DNA of 11,756 bases from Candidatus Stahliibacteriota bacterium (GTDB lineage Bacteria; Hydrothermota; Tepidihabitantia; B3-TA06): the NCBI GenBank assembly GCA_030592225.1, contig JAUVJT010000045.1:1-11756 (forward strand), written 5' to 3'. The translations under genes were made by a program, and so were the position numbers. Shown piece by piece: positions 1 through 6,742 of the stretch (its first letter is position 1; every line of letters starts with the position of its first letter). The notes under the pieces are model-generated. The model was given only the letters and a program-made list of their open reading frames with translations. It searched no databases and had not been told where the DNA came from.

Positions 1-251
1 AGCGTTTTAAGATGGAAAGAATCCGCCTTTTTATCTCTTCTATGTGGGTTTTCATTATATCACTTCAATTCAGTGTAACGTCTGCAAGAATTTTGTCAAC
101 CTTATCCATCGAGAAAACATCGAATCGAAGGCCATGGAACGCACCTTATCTGGTAAACTCTGTGTCTCGGTGCCTCTGTACCCTATGGGATGCAGTAAAG
201 TAGGCATCCCAAGGGGCAGGCTCCGGTTATTTTCGAACAGCCTCCTAACGC
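1..251. other. Intergenic DNA downstream of the epimerase operon; no gene seen
   Basis: No reading frame here looks like a real gene. The short frames that exist lack a ribosome binding site and recognisable protein features. The stretch holds an inverted repeat at 186-211 (8-base arms TGGGATGC and GCATCCCA around a 10-base loop). This could be a weak terminator for the minus-strand operon ending at 252, although no T-run follows it. It also holds one copy of a CTCTGTG-type interspersed repeat, listed separately. Confidence 0.5.
158..233. repeat. Interspersed CTCTGTG-type intergenic repeat, copy A
   Basis: This stretch shares an ordered series of short words with 6033-6092: CTCTGTG, then CTCTGTA, then CCTATGGG, then CCCAAGGG, then GGTTATTT. 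The spacing differs slightly and the text between the words has diverged. Both copies lie between genes, just downstream of a minus-strand operon. The type resembles degenerate intergenic repeats common in many environmental genomes. A function is not evident. Confidence 0.45.
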
Positions 252-1238
252 TCACAACCATCCTTGCTGACGATACCACGCAACGGTCCTGGCCATTCCT
301 TCCTTAAAGCCTACTTCCGGTTTCCAGCCCAACTCACGTATCGCCTTAGCAGGAGACGCAAACCAGTAACGAGCCTTCATCTGCCTGACCTGATCAGGGG
401 ATATTCCTCGCTTGCGCACCACATCGTGCAGCCACCATGCCTGAAGCATCACCAGCCAGAACGGCACCCCAACCCTTTTCCCCTTCTCCTTTTTATCCAG
501 GGCTTGTTCAAAATAAGCGTAGAGCCGGGGCAGAGGGTAAGGCTGACCATCGCTTATCTGGTATACTGAACCTGACGGCACGTCGGCTGCAAGCGCTGAC
601 AGAGCGGCCCGGGCCGCATCTTCTACGTAGACCATTGAATTGTAAAGGGTCTTTTTGCCGCCCACCACGGGAACGGTTTTGCCTGATACCGCCTTGAAGA
701 AGCCGAAGATGTTGCGGTCGCGCGGCCCGTAGATGGTTGAGAAACGCAAGCAAACTACGGGGAGGTCTTTGGCAAAGGATTTCAACATATCCTCTGCATC
801 CTTTTTGGAGCGACCGTAGTGGGAAACAGGATTGTCAGGGTTTTCCTCGGTTCTGGCTTCGGGACCTCGTCCCGGTCCGCCTGCGGCAAGGGAAGAGGCG
901 AACACGAATCGTTTAATTCCGGCATTGATGGATTGACCGGCCAGCATCCGGGTCAAGTCCAGATTAACACGGCGAGAGTCCTTCTCGTTGCGCGAGGTAG
1001 TGGCCATAACCCCGGCGCAGTGAATCAGGTAGTCGACATCGGCAAGAGCAGCCTCGATTGCCTTGCGGTCGTCAAAATCAGCAACGTGGATGTGCAGCCA
1101 GTTATGCGCGAGCCACCGTTGAGAGATACCGGGTCGAACGTGTGCATGAACTTCGCAGCCTTGATTATGAGCTGCCTCGCAGATATGGGAACCAAGGAAA
1201 CCGGAAGCGCCGGTAACCAGTAATTTAGATTTAGCCAT
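252..1238 (-). CDS. NAD-dependent epimerase/dehydratase (extended SDR family)
   Basis: The 328-residue product is an extended short-chain dehydrogenase/reductase, probably acting on a nucleotide sugar or a similar sugar or sterol-type substrate in the cytoplasm. The N-terminal Rossmann motif TGASGFLG is at residues 9-16. An HCAGV segment follows at 73-77, the Ser pair at 115-116, and the catalytic YGRSK with Y141 and K145. RFSTIYGPRD at 165-174 is typical of the family. The frame stays open upstream to 1601, but that extension only reads antisense of the neighbouring amidohydrolase frame. The start at 1238 gives MAKSKLLVTG, the normal N-terminus, and overlaps the upstream gene by 8 bases, so the two are translationally coupled. 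The substrate cannot be named. The family call is firm. Confidence 0.9.
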   Translation of the reverse strand: MAKSKLLVTGASGFLGSHICEAAHNQGCEVHAHVRPGISQRWLAHNWLHIHVADFDDRKAIEAALADVDYLIHCAGVMATTSRNEKDSRRVNLDLTRMLAGQSINAGIKRFVFASSLAAGGPGRGPEARTEENPDNPVSHYGRSKKDAEDMLKSFAKDLPVVCLRFSTIYGPRDRNIFGFFKAVSGKTVPVVGGKKTLYNSMVYVEDAARAALSALAADVPSGSVYQISDGQPYPLPRLYAYFEQALDKKEKGKRVGVPFWLVMLQAWWLHDVVRKRGISPDQVRQMKARYWFASPAKAIRELGWKPEVGFKEGMARTVAWYRQQGWL

Positions 1239-2562
1239 CAATCCTCGCTTTTTTAATCTTCTCCGCCCACTCCCGGGCTTCGGCAAGAACGTCCGCTTCG
1301 TTGAGTACCCCTCCGCTAAGATTACCGTTCTTGACCACCCGTTTGCCTCCAACGAATACGTCCTTAACGTTCGAGGAGCCAGCCGCATAAACCAGGGTGG
1401 AGTAAATATCGTAGCAGGGAGTTGTGTTGGGGCGATCCAGATCAACGACTGCAATATCTGCTTTCTTGCCCGGTTCGAGTGAACCCAGTTGATCGCCAAG
1501 ATTCCAGGCACGTGCCGCGTCGATAGTAACCATGCGGAGCGCTCGCTGTGCCGGAAGTTTTGTAGGATCGAGGGTCGAACCCTTGGCAAGGAACGCGGCA
1601 AGACGAAGCTCTTCCCACATATCGAGGTTGTTGTTGGACGCAGCGCCGTCGGTTCCCAGGACGACGCGGATGTCTTCGTCGACGTAGCGGGCCAGAGGCG
1701 GGATGCCTGAGCCTAACTTGAGATTGGACTGCGGGCAGGAGATGACTGATACGTTATCGCGCTTGAGAAACTCCCAGTCACCTTCCTGCGGCCATACCAT
1801 GTGAACGAGGCTTATCTGTGTGTTACGGGTATCCAGTAGGCCGAGGTCTGCAAGATAGGCCACCTGGCTCTTGCCGTATTTTTGCAGGCACTCCTCAACC
1901 TCCTTTTTACCCTCGGCGCAGTGTATCTGGACGGGAAGATTTAACTCCGCGGACAGTTGGGCGCATCTGCGAAGCTGGTCTTCACTGGTGGCGTAGGTGG
2001 AATGCGCGGCCACCAAAACACCTACCAGTTCGTCGTCGCGATACTTTCCGGCCTGCTCAAGGATGTGATCGAATGCTTGATTGGGATCCTTTGCAGATGC
2101 GGTGGGAAAAGCAAGCAGACCTTCGCCGATAAGGACACGGATGCCTGCATCCTTTGCAGCGCCTGCAACCTCATCTTCAAAAAAGTACATGTCGGCAAAC
2201 ATGGTAGTGCCGCCCTTGAGCATCTCCAGTACTGCCAATCTGCTGCCGGTGCGGATGAATTCAGGCGAAAGGAACTTCGCCTCAAGCGGCCAGATATGAT
2301 TTGCGAGCCAGTCGTCGAGAGGAAGATCGTCTGCAACGCCGCGCAAAAGACTCATGGCGGCATGGGTGTGCGAGTTTATTAGACCGGGGATTATGGCCGC
2401 GTTTCCGTAGTCAATGCGTTCTTGGGACTGGGAAACGTCCTCAAGGTTGCCCACCGAAGCTATCATGCCCTGCTTGATTTCGACGCAGCCGGGCGAGTAT
2501 ACCGTACCAGCATCATCCATGGAAACGACGTAACGGGCGGTCAGAACAAAGGCGTCTTGCAT
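1231..2562 (-). CDS. mtaD: Amidohydrolase, MtaD-like (5-methylthioadenosine/S-adenosylhomocysteine deaminase)
   Basis: This 443-residue enzyme belongs to the ATZ/TRZ branch of the amidohydrolases. The family deaminates methylthioadenosine, S-adenosylhomocysteine or related adenosines to inosine derivatives, recycling the by-products of SAM chemistry. The metal-site residues are in place: HTH at H65 and H67, H214 in HCAEG with E217 as general acid/base, H254, and D305 in GTDGAASNN. H187 matches a substrate-side His. The motif SCPQSNLKLGSG (275-286) has Ser where many relatives have His. The length is normal for the family. It is the first gene of a two-gene operon with the epimerase and has its own promoter. 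The start at 2562 lies 6 bases after the -10 box and has no properly spaced ribosome site, so the message is probably leaderless. The exact substrate (MTA, SAH or 5'-deoxyadenosine) is unresolved. Confidence 0.87.
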   Translation of the reverse strand: MQDAFVLTARYVVSMDDAGTVYSPGCVEIKQGMIASVGNLEDVSQSQERIDYGNAAIIPGLINSHTHAAMSLLRGVADDLPLDDWLANHIWPLEAKFLSPEFIRTGSRLAVLEMLKGGTTMFADMYFFEDEVAGAAKDAGIRVLIGEGLLAFPTASAKDPNQAFDHILEQAGKYRDDELVGVLVAAHSTYATSEDQLRRCAQLSAELNLPVQIHCAEGKKEVEECLQKYGKSQVAYLADLGLLDTRNTQISLVHMVWPQEGDWEFLKRDNVSVISCPQSNLKLGSGIPPLARYVDEDIRVVLGTDGAASNNNLDMWEELRLAAFLAKGSTLDPTKLPAQRALRMVTIDAARAWNLGDQLGSLEPGKKADIAVVDLDRPNTTPCYDIYSTLVYAAGSSNVKDVFVGGKRVVKNGNLSGGVLNEADVLAEAREWAEKIKKARIDG

Positions 2563-2568
2563 GTGCGG

Positions 2569-2597
2569 ATAATATCCTTATCCAGCTAAAAAGTCAA
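2569..2597 (-). promoter_or_regulatory. Sigma70-type promoter of the MtaD operon, leaderless layout
   Basis: On the minus strand TTGACT (2597-2592) and TATTAT (2574-2569) are separated by 17 bases. Each matches the consensus at five of six positions. Only 6 bases separate the -10 box from the ATG at 2562, so transcription would begin at or beside the start codon. Confidence 0.65.
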
Positions 2598-2600
2598 GCT

Positions 2601-2628
2601 GTAGGGGCACGGTATGCCGTGCCTCTAC
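2601..2628 (-). terminator. Hairpin between the seven-gene operon and the MtaD promoter
   Basis: The 12-base arms GTAGGGGCACGG and CCGTGCCTCTAC pair with a single G-T wobble around a 4-base loop. The hairpin follows the stop of the zinc-ribbon gene at 2647 by 18 bases and sits just upstream of the -35 box of the next operon. It lacks a T-run directly after the stem, so it may be a weak terminator, an mRNA end stabiliser or a dispersed palindromic repeat. Confidence 0.5.
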
Positions 2629-2646
2629 GTAAGGAAGTAAAAAACA

Positions 2647-2841
2647 CTAATCCTTGTTCTCGGAACGATGCTTCTCCAACTGTTGGTAATGATATGATCC
2701 CTCTCGCAACATCACCACATCGCATTTAGGACATCGTTCATCCCGACACGGTACGCCGCGACGATGAGATGCAGTATAACCGCACTTCGGACAGATACAA
2801 TTGCCTCCTCTTCGCAGCCCGCCTGCATCGCGACTCAGCAT
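2647..2841 (-). CDS. Small zinc-ribbon protein, paralogue of 6521-6742
   Basis: The product is 64 residues long and carries six cysteines at 15, 17, 20, 32, 37 and 40, with CICPKCG and CPKC knuckles and a HRRGVPC segment between them. That spacing is identical to the second zinc ribbon in this window (6521-6742), although the Gly-rich N-terminus of the latter is reduced here to GGLRRGG. The family call is a zinc-binding or Fe-S-binding ribbon without an assigned function. The start at 2841 is supported by AAAGGAG six bases upstream and overlaps the end of the methyltransferase gene by 7 bases. It is the last gene of the seven-gene operon. The tail from about residue 48 is polar and looks disordered. 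Confidence 0.8.
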   Translation of the reverse strand: MLSRDAGGLRRGGNCICPKCGYTASHRRGVPCRDERCPKCDVVMLREGSYHYQQLEKHRSENKD

Positions 2842-3491
2842 TTTTTCTCCTTTGCAAGTTTAGCAGATACGATAACGAAACCGGCGTCAGGGTGATAGCC
2901 TTCTCTAATCTCAGTTGATAATTTCTCCCCGGGCGTAGAAAACAGAGTGGCAACCTTCTTAACCAGATGAAATCCATGCTCTTCTAACAACTCGATCAGG
3001 TCTGTGCATACAAAAAACCGGGCATGGGAGTAAAACGGATGCCCCTTGCCGGCCTGCTCATGATAATACCTGCCCCAGGGAAACTCTGCAGGCACTATCG
3101 CGGTAACAAGATAACCGCCGTCTCGAAGCACCCTTCTGGCTTCGGATATTACCTTACGAGGATCATCAACAAAGCAAAGGGTAACGATAAGAAATACGGT
3201 GCCCAAAAGGTTATCCGGAATTGGAAGATTCTCCCCCACGCCTTCGATTACCTTGATGCCTCGGGAGCGGGCAATATCGGCAAGTTTTTTGGATGGGTCG
3301 ATCCCCCAGGGAATACCCAGGGCCTTGGCAAACCTTCCGCTACCTACGCCGATCTCGAACCAGGGTTTCGGGAACTCAGGCAAAAGGAGCTTAAAAGCCT
3401 CAATCTCAAGGGCAAATATCTTCTTGCCTGCCCCATCAAACCAGGCGTCATACCTGGTTGGATACTTTTGGAAAGGATCGGACTTTCTCAT
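2835..3491 (-). CDS. Class I SAM-dependent methyltransferase
   Basis: The 218-residue product is a Methyltransf_11/UbiE-like enzyme. Motif I is FEIGVGSG at residues 45-52, followed by GIDPS at 63-67. The later VTLCFVDDP and RVLRDGGYLV segments are the usual motifs II and III. The start at 3491 was chosen because its ATG overlaps the TGA of the radical SAM gene as ATGA, the classic coupled junction. A longer GTG start at 3518 exists but has its ribosome site too close and lies inside the upstream gene. The substrate is unknown. The position between a radical SAM protein and a zinc ribbon, in an operon of cofactor-assembly type, suggests a role in modifying a cofactor or carrier, but that is inference. 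Confidence 0.87.
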   Translation of the reverse strand: MRKSDPFQKYPTRYDAWFDGAGKKIFALEIEAFKLLLPEFPKPWFEIGVGSGRFAKALGIPWGIDPSKKLADIARSRGIKVIEGVGENLPIPDNLLGTVFLIVTLCFVDDPRKVISEARRVLRDGGYLVTAIVPAEFPWGRYYHEQAGKGHPFYSHARFFVCTDLIELLEEHGFHLVKKVATLFSTPGEKLSTEIREGYHPDAGFVIVSAKLAKEKKC

Positions 3492-4465
3492 AATTGATCT
3501 GCCTTGTCTTGCAAACACTCCTCAGGCGTATTGCCTAACTTCCTGATATAAAATTTCTTCCCCTCGTATTCGGTCTCGAGAAGTCTTTTTTGAGCAATCA
3601 AGTTACGGATAATGTCCCAATCGCCCCCGGCCCGCTTCAGGAAATCCTCAACCGCATCTTGTCGCATGGGATGCACCGACGTGATGCTCAATATGTCTTC
3701 TTCAACGTTTCCGGTAGAGGCAAAGGTGTTACCCTCGTAGCCTATAAGGTACTCTACATTGGTGATTCTCTCTTTAAAAATCTGGTAGGCTCGATTGATG
3801 GTTTCCTCATCCGGAGCCTTTGCCCATTCCTCCGCAGGCGGTCTGGTAGGGATGGAGACATAACTTACCGCAGGATTCAGCCGGGCTATGAACTCAGCGG
3901 TTTGGGAAAGAAGTTCGTCACTGTCATTAAGCCCCTTCACCAGCATTGTTTCGGTTGTCAATTTACCTTCAAATCCTCTTGCAAATTCAAGCACACCGTC
4001 AAGAATCAGGTTTAACCGAAGGGTTCTGTACGGTCTATTGACCCTGCGCCACGTTTCCTTGTTAACCGAATCGATCTTTACCGAGACCCAGTCGGCCTTT
4101 GATAGTTCGACCCTTACGTCCTCGCGCCATATAAGGGAGGAGTTGGTTATCACCGCAATCTTGTACCCCAAGGGTTTCAACAACTCAATCTCGCGCCCCA
4201 GATTGATATCTAAAGTTGGTTCCCCGTCCGGCACAAAGGTGATGTAATCAATGTCCTCCTCCCTTCTCCTGGCCTTCTTTATCTTTTCCTTCACCTGCCT
4301 GACTATCTCTCCTGGTTCATAAAAGGGCCTGCGATCCTTCTGCATCCTTAAGGTTCGTCCCAACTGGCAATACACGCAGGAATAGGTGCAAACCTTGGGT
4401 GGGATGTTGTTAACCCCCAGGCTTTGGCCAAGACGCCTGGATGGGACAGGACCAAAGATTATCAT
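3488..4465 (-). CDS. Radical SAM protein, COG0731 type
   Basis: The 325-residue protein opens with FGPVPSRRLGQSLGVNNI and then the cluster motif CTYSCVYCQLGRT, giving C26, C30 and C33 as the CxxxCxxC ligands of a [4Fe-4S] cluster that cleaves SAM. FVPDGEPTLD carries the GEP motif that contacts SAM. The C-terminal 80 residues or so look like a small winged-helix or accessory domain. COG0731 proteins are related to the wybutosine enzyme TYW1 but most bacterial members have no known substrate. The gene starts 19 bases after the NifX-type gene, with GAGGG as ribosome site, and is coupled by ATGA to the methyltransferase. A role in cofactor maturation beside NifX-type carriers is plausible by analogy with NifB, but this is not NifB. 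Confidence 0.88.
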   Translation of the reverse strand: MIIFGPVPSRRLGQSLGVNNIPPKVCTYSCVYCQLGRTLRMQKDRRPFYEPGEIVRQVKEKIKKARRREEDIDYITFVPDGEPTLDINLGREIELLKPLGYKIAVITNSSLIWREDVRVELSKADWVSVKIDSVNKETWRRVNRPYRTLRLNLILDGVLEFARGFEGKLTTETMLVKGLNDSDELLSQTAEFIARLNPAVSYVSIPTRPPAEEWAKAPDEETINRAYQIFKERITNVEYLIGYEGNTFASTGNVEEDILSITSVHPMRQDAVEDFLKRAGGDWDIIRNLIAQKRLLETEYEGKKFYIRKLGNTPEECLQDKADQL

Positions 4466-4484
4466 AATAGACCCTCTTTGGAAA

Positions 4485-4844
4485 TCAATGCCTTCCGCAG
4501 TCAGGTTGAGCGCACTCCTTAAGCGTACCTTGCGAGTAGGCCTTTACCGCTTCCTCGGCGTCGGTCACATCGGTGAACACCGGCTTGATGGCAGCCTGCT
4601 CGAAGTAGGCAATGGCTTTTCTGCCCATGCCCGCGGCAATAATCGCCTGGCATCCTTCGAGAGCGGAAATAAACCAGGCATCTTCAGTATGCCCGTGCTT
4701 GCCCCCAACGTGCGGGGTATTACTATCGACGGTCTCCTTTGAAATAATCTCGCCATCCTTGGCCTCGAATATGACAAAGCTTCTTGCTCTTCCAAAATGT
4801 TCAGTGATCGTCTTACCGTCATCGGTAGGAACCGCTATCTTCAT
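4485..4844 (-). CDS. NifX/NifB-type iron-molybdenum cofactor domain protein (B)
   Basis: The 119-residue single-domain protein belongs to the Nitro_FeMo-Co family, which includes NifX, NifY, the C-terminal part of NifB, MTH1175 and the Desulfovibrio orange protein. These bind or carry metal-sulfur cofactors. MKIAVPTDDGKTITEHFGRA is the standard opening, and the GCQAIIAAGMGRKAI segment (69-83) is the typical glycine-rich part. A His-rich loop HVGGKHGH (45-52) and the terminal segment CAQPDCGRH offer further possible ligands. The start has AAAGGAG about eight bases upstream. It lies 28 bases after its paralogue and 19 before the radical SAM gene. The two copies differ clearly, so they are probably not redundant. 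Confidence 0.9.
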   Translation of the reverse strand: MKIAVPTDDGKTITEHFGRARSFVIFEAKDGEIISKETVDSNTPHVGGKHGHTEDAWFISALEGCQAIIAAGMGRKAIAYFEQAAIKPVFTDVTDAEEAVKAYSQGTLKECAQPDCGRH

Positions 4845-4872
4845 ATCTCTTCTCCTTTACTGTACAGCACAC

Positions 4873-5223
4873 TCACCAATGAGATGCCTTGGTCGCGTCT
4901 TCCATCGGCTTAAGCTTATCTTCTTTTAACAGTTCAATCGCCTCTTTAACCTTCTTGCCCTCTACGGAATAGGCCTTGATTCCAGCAGCCGCAAGAACCT
5001 GATAGGCCTTCGGCCCGAAGTTCCCGGCAATCACCGCCTCGACTCCCCTATCTGCAAGCATCTGGGAGGTCTGCACGCCAACGCCGCCGCCGGCGGAGAG
5101 GTTTGGATTGGCAACTACTTCGAGCTGATCGTTTTCAATTATCAGAAAATAAGGTGCGCGACCGAACCGCACGTCCACCTGATCATCGAGGGTTTTTCCA
5201 TTACTGGTAACCGCTATCTTCAT
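4873..5223 (-). CDS. NifX/NifB-type iron-molybdenum cofactor domain protein (A)
   Basis: This 116-residue protein is a second member of the Nitro_FeMo-Co family. MKIAVTSNGKTLDDQVDVRF is the family N-terminus, and GVEAVIAGNFGPKAYQVLAA is the glycine-rich core. LSAGGGVGVQTSQML (43-57) matches the part that contacts cofactor in characterised relatives. An ATG four codons upstream (5235) is in frame, but GGAGG ends five bases before the ATG at 5223, which decides for the shorter form. There is no cysteine, unlike copy B. It follows the FmdB-type gene by 13 bases. The likely role is carrier or temporary holder of a metal cluster; the actual metal is not readable from sequence. Confidence 0.9.
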   Translation of the reverse strand: MKIAVTSNGKTLDDQVDVRFGRAPYFLIIENDQLEVVANPNLSAGGGVGVQTSQMLADRGVEAVIAGNFGPKAYQVLAAAGIKAYSVEGKKVKEAIELLKEDKLKPMEDATKASHW

Positions 5224-5236
5224 TGGTTCCTCCATT

Positions 5237-5461
5237 TTATTGATTTTCGCAGCAGCGCTTTGGAGATTGGCAAGGATTTTCGTTGCCGCAGCAGCCTGCG
5301 CTCGTTTCGTTTCCCTTCATAATAACCCCTGCCCCGCCTGAAATCTCCGGCTTGGCTTTTGTCCCGCACTCCGGGCAAAGGACTTCGGGACTCTCGCTCA
5401 TTGCATGAAATCGCTCAAAGACTTTTCCGCACTGCGGACATTTATAAACATAGGTAGGCAT
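5237..5461 (-). CDS. FmdB-family zinc-ribbon protein with Cys-rich tail
   Basis: The 74-residue product starts MPTYVYKCPQCG, the hallmark of the FmdB zinc-ribbon family, and holds two knuckles, C8/C11 and C29/C32. The C-terminal tail adds five more cysteines (57, 58, 64, 70, 71) in CCGNENPCQSPKRCC, which could bind another metal. FmdB was named from a formamidase operon regulator, and most members have no proven role. The start at 5461 is set by the conserved N-terminus, by GAGGAG upstream and by the TAATG junction with the NifU-like stop. The longer frame reaching 5536 lies within the NifU-like gene and is not needed. Confidence 0.85.
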   Translation of the reverse strand: MPTYVYKCPQCGKVFERFHAMSESPEVLCPECGTKAKPEISGGAGVIMKGNETSAGCCGNENPCQSPKRCCENQ

Positions 5462-5883
5462 TATTTCTCTCCTCTTCTCTTGCGAATCAGCCCGGCCAGC
5501 GCCTTGTGAAATGCAGTCGCGGCAAGCGCGGCGCAATGCTCATGTTCCTTTGAAAGACCGTTCAGGAACACCTTGATTGCCGAAGCGGTAATCCCTGCCG
5601 CCTCCTCGAGAGTTTTGCCCATGGCAAGAACGCTCATCGCGCTTCCGCACGCCACGGTTCCTTCACAGCCATCAGCCAGGAAACGGATTTCGTCTATTCG
5701 ACCATTGCGTTCTATGAGCGAAACCTGGATGGTATCGCCGCAAGGCCCGGTGTAACTTATCGATACGTCTGCGTTTTCCACCTCGCCCACGTTGCGAGGT
5801 TCGTAGGCATGGTCAAGAAAGGCGTCGGAACAGTCACCGAAAAGCCTTTTCCAGACCTCGGCCCCGGTTCGTTCATCAGACAT
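5461..5883 (-). CDS. NifU/IscU-like iron-sulfur cluster scaffold
   Basis: The 140-residue protein is a NifU N-terminal-domain scaffold on which Fe-S clusters are built before transfer. All three cluster cysteines are present: C48 in GPCGD, C73 in DGCEG and C117 in HEHCAAL. The conserved D50 is present too. The YEPRNVG motif (28-34) near the start is also typical. There is no ferredoxin or C-terminal Nfu domain, so it is the short IscU-like form. No cysteine desulfurase is encoded beside it, so sulfur must come from elsewhere. It opens the seven-gene operon. The ATG at 5883 lies 5 bases after a TATAAT box and lacks a ribosome site, indicating a leaderless message. Confidence 0.9.
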   Translation of the reverse strand: MSDERTGAEVWKRLFGDCSDAFLDHAYEPRNVGEVENADVSISYTGPCGDTIQVSLIERNGRIDEIRFLADGCEGTVACGSAMSVLAMGKTLEEAAGITASAIKVFLNGLSKEHEHCAALAATAFHKALAGLIRKRRGEK

Positions 5884-5888
5884 ACTGG

Positions 5889-5916
5889 ATTATAAGCCTA
5901 AAGGGGGAGGTATCAA
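5889..5916 (-). promoter_or_regulatory. Promoter of the NifU-led operon, leaderless layout
   Basis: On the minus strand TTGATA (5916-5911) and a perfect TATAAT (5894-5889) are separated by 16 bases. The ATG at 5883 begins 6 bases after the last T of the -10 box, where the transcript is expected to start. Confidence 0.75.
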
Positions 5917-5924
5917 CCTCCCCC
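5903..5924. repeat. Perfect inverted repeat with the -35 box as its loop
   Basis: The arms GGGGGAGG and CCTCCCCC (8 of 8 paired) enclose a 6-base loop that is exactly the -35 hexamer of the NifU operon promoter on the minus strand. It could be an operator, or the weak terminator of the upstream DUF5320 operon, since TTTA follows on that strand. Confidence 0.6.
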
Positions 5925-6032
5925 TGGGAGACCGTACGAAAATCCACAGATTACACAGATTGGCAAAAAATCCGACTAGACAAACTATGCAAATGCACAC
6001 CTTGTATTCAACCGTATTTCTTCCTCTACATC

Positions 6033-6092
6033 CTCTGTGCGCTCTGTATCCTATGGGCGCACGAAACACCCAAGGGCACGCTGTGGTTATTT
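6033..6092. repeat. Interspersed CTCTGTG-type intergenic repeat, copy B
   Basis: This is the second copy of the word series described at 158-233, with CTCTGTA, CCTATGGG, CCCAAGGG and GGTTATTT in the same order. It is preceded at 5942-5961 by a doubled ACAGATT motif of the kind often seen beside such elements. It occupies the 227-base gap between the DUF5320 gene and the NifU operon promoter. Confidence 0.45.
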
Positions 6093-6110
6093 CCAGATAT
6101 TCCCTTAGAT

Positions 6111-6485
6111 TTATTTGGCCGGTTTTTCCTTCTCAAGCTCTGCGATGCGCTCACGCATGGCACCTAGATCCTCTTCAGCGTACTTGAGTTCATCGTGCAG
6201 CATCTTGAGTTCGTCTTCACGGGAAGGAGGCTGAGGATAAGCGGGCGGCTGAGTCGGGTAGTAACCTGGGGCATAATCACCCCAACCTCTACGCCAGCCC
6301 ATTCCACGACCCCAACCCATACCGCGACCGAAACCTCGGCCAAAGCCTCCGCCCATTCCGCGGCCTCTGCCGCGGCCGCCCCAGGCATTTACGTATCCCG
6401 GGGCATCATAACCGGCACAAAAACCGGCTCTCCTGCCGGTCATGGGACCTTGACCGGCGGGTCCTGTTCTATCTCCACCTGGCAT
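6111..6485 (-). CDS. DUF5320 family protein
   Basis: The 124-residue protein begins MPGGDRTGPAGQGPMTGRRA, the signature of DUF5320. A Gly/Arg-rich stretch with repeated GRG, GWGRGM and GFGRG units covers roughly residues 36-70. A Pro/Tyr-rich linker follows, and then a charged helix from about 88 to 122 that should form a coiled coil. The function is unknown. Members are small proteins often encoded beside NifX-type proteins and COG1149 ATPases in anaerobes, as here. The start is set by AAAGGAG five bases upstream. It is the third gene of its operon, 35 bases after the zinc-ribbon gene. The coiled coil suggests oligomerisation or docking on a partner. Confidence 0.85.
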   Translation of the reverse strand: MPGGDRTGPAGQGPMTGRRAGFCAGYDAPGYVNAWGGRGRGRGMGGGFGRGFGRGMGWGRGMGWRRGWGDYAPGYYPTQPPAYPQPPSREDELKMLHDELKYAEEDLGAMRERIAELEKEKPAK

Positions 6486-6520
6486 GATTGCTCCTTTGTT
6501 TGTTTTTGTTTACAAAAATC

Positions 6521-6742
6521 TTATCCACGAATCATCTTTGCCCCGCACTTGGGGCAAACATGTTCAAAGCAAGGGGTTCCTCTTTGATGCGGCGCTCTCG
6601 CCCCACACTGCGGGCAAACGCATTCCCCGCCCGGTCCCGCGCCTGCCCTCTGACCTGAACGACCCATTCCTTGCCCCTGACCTTGACCTCTTCCTGCACC
6701 TTGCCCTCCACCTCCACCTTGTCCTGTTCCTTGTCTATTCAT
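6521..6742 (-). CDS. Gly-rich small zinc-ribbon protein
   Basis: The 73-residue protein has an N-terminal half made almost wholly of Gly, Gln and Arg, and a C-terminal ribbon with cysteines at 41, 43, 46, 58, 63 and 66. The CVCPQCG and CPKCG knuckles flank a HQRGTPC segment. The cysteine spacing matches the protein at 2647-2841 exactly. The Gly-rich tail resembles that of the neighbouring DUF5320 protein. The start overlaps the ATPase stop as ATGA and has AAGGAG six bases upstream. It presumably binds zinc or an Fe-S cluster. No function is established that I can name. Confidence 0.82.
   Translation of the reverse strand: MNRQGTGQGGGGGQGAGRGQGQGQGMGRSGQRAGAGPGGECVCPQCGARAPHQRGTPCFEHVCPKCGAKMIRG

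Noticed and set aside
819..1223. A 134-residue plus-strand reading frame inside the epimerase gene
   Set aside because: It is antisense to a clearly recognisable SDR protein, with no ribosome site or family features.
1239..1601. An N-terminal extension of the epimerase by 121 residues
   Set aside because: It lies wholly inside the MtaD-like gene in another frame, shows no family features, and the Rossmann motif sits where expected with the start at 1238.
3492..3518. A GTG start for the methyltransferase at 3518
   Set aside because: The ribosome site would abut the start codon, whereas the ATGA overlap at 3491 is the common coupled junction.
4485..5883. A nitrogen fixation (nif) cluster
   Set aside because: NifU-like and NifX-type proteins are present, but there is no nifH, nifD, nifK, nifE, nifN, nifB or nifS in the window. 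These families are widespread in anaerobes that do not fix nitrogen.
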